Below, one piece after another: positions 58,062 through 64,000 of a stretch of 64,000 bases of DNA (positions within the stretch are counted from its first letter, which is position 1; each line of letters opens with the position of its first letter). Position numbers and translations under genes: made by a program. Origin of the DNA: Powellomyces hirtus (Eukaryota; Chytridiomycota; Chytridiomycetes; Spizellomycetales; Powellomycetaceae); NCBI GenBank assembly GCA_025526995.1, contig JAHLKG010000006.1, positions 930,001 to 994,000 on the forward strand. Direction: 5' to 3'. Under the pieces are notes generated by a model, which saw nothing but the letters and a program-made list of their open reading frames with translations, ran no database searches and was not told where the DNA came from.

Positions 58062-59734
58062 ATGACCGCAGAGAAGAAAAGCCCTGTTCTGATAGGACTG
58101 AGCTTTGGAACGCTCAACTCCTCAGTCGCCATCATTGACAAGGAGGGTCGCGGAGAAACCATCGCCAACGAGGACGGTGACCGAAGCATCCCCTCCTACT
58201 ATGCATTCACAGGTCACGGCGAGGAGCTTGCGGGTTCCCAGGCCAAGGTTCAAGCCATGTCCAACCCCGTCGGCACCATCACGCAGTTCCGCAACCTTCT
58301 CGGAAAAAAGTAAGCTGATCTTGGGATTTGGCATGACCTTCCTTTGTCCTAACTTACTGTCCCCTCAGGTTCGATGACGAGGAGACCAAACACCATTCTC
58401 AAGCCCTCTTCATGAACATTGTCCCCTCCTCCTCCGACCCCACCCTTCCAGCATACGAGACCGAGTCTTGGCCCAACCCCGACGCCGAAGAGGCCACTCT
58501 GGAACAGCATACGCCTCAGGAGGTCGCCGCAAAGTACCTGCGGAAAGTAAAGGAGACTGCCGAAAACTTCTTGGGTGACGCTGTGGAGGGATGCGTTATT
58601 TCCATTCCGGTGCATTTTGAGGAGGTCCAGCGCGAGGCTCTGCTGAAGGCTGCCAACGAAGCTGGTTTCAGCAAGGCTTACACTATCCACGAACCCGTTG
58701 CCGCTGCCCTCGCTTACGACAGTGCCGCCTCAAAGTCAAAGTCCGGTTCTTCCAGGGCTGATAAGCGTGACAAACTTGTGCTGGTTTTGGATCTGGGAGG
58801 TCACCAGTTCAACGTGACCCTGTTGTCCTCCAACAATGGCATCTACACCATCGTCTCCTCGCTGGACGACGAGCGTCTTGGAGGCACTCACTTTGACGAG
58901 ATTCTCATGGACTCGGTTGCTCAAGAGTTCAAGCGCAAGACAAAGCTCGACATTGGCAACAACCGTCGTGCTCGATCAAAACTTCACAAGGCCTGCGAGC
59001 AAACCAAGCGCGCCCTCACCCGACAAGACAACGCGCCGTGCTCCGTCGAATCCCTTTACGAGGGCATGGACTATCACGGAACTTTCCCCCGTGGACGATT
59101 CGAGATGCTCGCCGAGCCTCTCTACCAGCGATTGATCCAGGTGATGAAGAACGCCCTTGGTGAAGCCGACCTCAAGGTCGAGGATGTTGATGAAGTGCTC
59201 CTCGTCGGAGGCGCATCTCGCATGCCCCGCTTCCACGCCGTCACCAAGAACGTCTTCTCCACCGCCGCCATCCGCACCGACGTTGAGCCCGATGAAGCCA
59301 TCGCCAACGGCTGCGCTGTTCAGGCTAACATTATCACATCCAACCCTCACGTCGACTACGCGACCGTCTCCCGCAAGCCCGAAATCACAAATGCTGGTCA
59401 CCTGAGCAAATCCCTCGGTCTCGCCCTCCCCGACGGCTCCTTCCTGACCGTGCTCCCCAAGCGCGCCCCCGTCCCCGCCCGCCGCACAGTCTCGTTCGCC
59501 GTCGCCGACAAGCAACGGGATCTGTACCTTGCTGTGCACCAGGGCGAGTCTGCCACCGCCAAGGACAACACCCTGGTTGCCGAGTTGGTCCTTGCTGACC
59601 TCCCAGACAACCTCAAAGCCGGTGAAGCCACTGTCGATGTCGTGTTCACCGTAGAGCTGGACCACACCTTGACTGTATCAGCCAAGGAGAAGACCAGCGG
59701 CAAAACCGTCAAGGCCAAGATTGCCAAGAAGTAG
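58062..59734 (+). CDS. SSZ1: Ribosome-associated Hsp70-like protein SSZ1
   Basis: Two exons, 58062-58309 and 58369-59734; 537 residues. SSZ1 pairs with the J-protein zuotin to form the ribosome-associated complex (RAC), which stimulates the Hsp70 Ssb on nascent chains. It reads LIGLSFGTLNSSVAIIDKEG (nucleotide phosphate loop with GLSFGT), EDGDRSIPSYYAFTGHGEE, AVEGCVISIPVHFEEVQREA, IHEPVAAALAYD, VLVLDLGGHQFNVTLLSSNN, and VDEVLLVGGASRMPRF. The length, ~540 rather than ~640 residues, and the very short substrate domain at the C-terminus, ending VKAKIAKK, fit SSZ1 and not Ssa/Ssb. Acid residues needed for ATP hydrolysis are altered, as in the family. The 690-base antisense open frame here is a shadow. 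Confidence 0.95.
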
Positions 59735-60115
59735 ATTGGCACCACCCACCCAATTTGAAATCACTACCGCATACCAATTTTTTGCAACCGAAAATGCGCA
59801 CGTTCATCAATCATATTATTCTGAAATCTTAATCGTTTGGCTCTCACGAGGCGGACGAACTACCTGTATTTAGTGGATAGGAAGCGCGAGAAAGGCGTGT
59901 GAGGGGCATGTGTTTAGTTCACACCCCAGTTTCCCCAATTACAGCCGTTCGCATATGGTATCGACACATGTAGTTGCAGACTAGGGCGCCCGCTGCCAAA
60001 ATTTCTCACAATAGAAGAAAACCCCCACAAAAGATCTCTCGTGTCAATGTTCTTTTTTCGCGTGCTGGCATTGTGCGTGGGTGTGTGTGTGTGTGTTTGA
60101 GTGTGTGTATGTGCT
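59735..60115. other. Convergent 3' intergenic region with (GT)n repeat
   Basis: A 381-base tail-to-tail gap between SSZ1 and the cullin gene, with A/T-rich 3' flank sequence and a GT-dinucleotide microsatellite at about 60078-60111. No gene is seen. Confidence 0.5.
60078..60111 (+). repeat. GT dinucleotide microsatellite
   Basis: Imperfect (GT)n array interrupted by TTGA and TA, just downstream of the cullin stop codon, so within or beside its 3' untranslated region. Confidence 0.8.
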
Positions 60116-63611
<3,496 letters not shown>

Positions 63612-64000
63612 TATGCGTCAGTTTGTAGAAAGTGAGGCCAGCAGTTAATTCCACTCTCCGAGTCTGTTTTACCACAACGGTTCAGATCCAAAAAAGCCTT
63701 GAAGGTTGCGCGTATTCGCTTGTGACGTGATGAGTTCCGCTCAAAAGCAGCAGTTTTGACATTTCTCCCAAGTCCCTTTTAAACTTCACTTCTTTCAGTT
63801 CGCAAACGACCACTCTTGTCTGGCTCGCAGGTGTGTGTCCGTGGGAAAGATGACTACCGCCCCTCGTGTAGCCGAGCAGGCTGCTCGGATCGCAAAGACA
63901 ATGTTCATAATGCGAGGCAAGTTTTGACTTGGGAACTCGGTCGGTTACCGGTATACGCTCTTTTATCATCAATGAGAAGACCGACCCATGTTCCAACCAA
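63612..64000. other. Upstream region of the cullin gene
   Basis: About 390 bases to the right edge, holding the cullin promoter on the minus strand. An open frame at 63682-63996 on the minus strand has no recognisable content and no support. A gene starting beyond the window cannot be judged. Confidence 0.4.

Noticed and set aside
58976..59665. 229-residue open frame on the minus strand with many G and V
   Set aside because: Antisense shadow of SSZ1, caused by GC-rich third positions.
63682..63996. 104-residue minus-strand frame at the right edge
   Set aside because: No motif, no splice partner, and it lies in the expected cullin promoter.

Overview
The window looks like nuclear DNA from a fungus. 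The genes are intron-rich, with short introns of roughly 60-90 bases bounded by GT and AG. Histone H3 has the fungal-type ending LARRLRGERS, and there is a full-length fungal-type Dicer and a clear SSZ1-class Hsp70. Several genes are ones often lost in Ascomycota and Basidiomycota: an NFKBIL1 homologue, a cullin closest to the CUL2 class, a ZFAND4-like ubiquitin-like/AN1 protein and a dynactin p24-like subunit. This hints at an early-diverging, possibly zoosporic (chytrid-like) lineage, but that placement is inference. No tRNA, rRNA, CRISPR array or intact transposon was recognised.

Left part (1-13 kb). A decayed, frameshifted piece of a highly reducing polyketide synthase runs off the left edge. 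It is followed by a long LEA-like helical repeat protein fused to a MAPEG membrane domain, histone H3, an inverted-architecture mitochondrial J-protein, a coiled-coil protein, an NFKBIL1-like protein, ribosomal protein S16 and a wax-synthase-like MBOAT acyltransferase.

Middle (13-30 kb). An MscL-type mechanosensitive channel with a C-terminal zinc ribbon is followed by a minus-strand armadillo/SPRY protein, RPAP3 (R2TP co-chaperone), a ChlI/MoxR-like AAA protein with no canonical P-loop, the CHL1/DDX11 iron-sulphur helicase, a CDC123/D123-like protein whose open frame overlaps the CHL1 start, and a Nur1/Mug154-like nuclear-rim protein with a small tandem duplication over its stop codon.

Right part (30-64 kb). 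Dicer, NIP7, a ZFAND4-like protein, a dynactin p24-like protein, an intronless nitronate monooxygenase, a carnitine acetyltransferase with both a mitochondrial-type leader and a peroxisomal AKL tail, a conserved K/E-rich nuclear-type protein, an ELM1-family protein, a small mitochondrial-type basic protein, Nsp1/Nup62, CWC27, an RpiB-type isomerase, an unresolved membrane-protein-like stretch, a disordered acidic protein, SSZ1 and a complete CUL2-like cullin.

Most of the genes are housekeeping functions: chromatin, RNA processing, ribosome biogenesis, proteostasis and nuclear pore. Many are arranged as divergent pairs sharing promoters of 150-400 bases. The more unusual items are the polyketide synthase relic, the LEA-MAPEG fusion, the histone H3 tail insertion, the MscL channel, the degenerate AAA protein and the CUL2-class cullin. 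No wholly new multi-gene system was evident.
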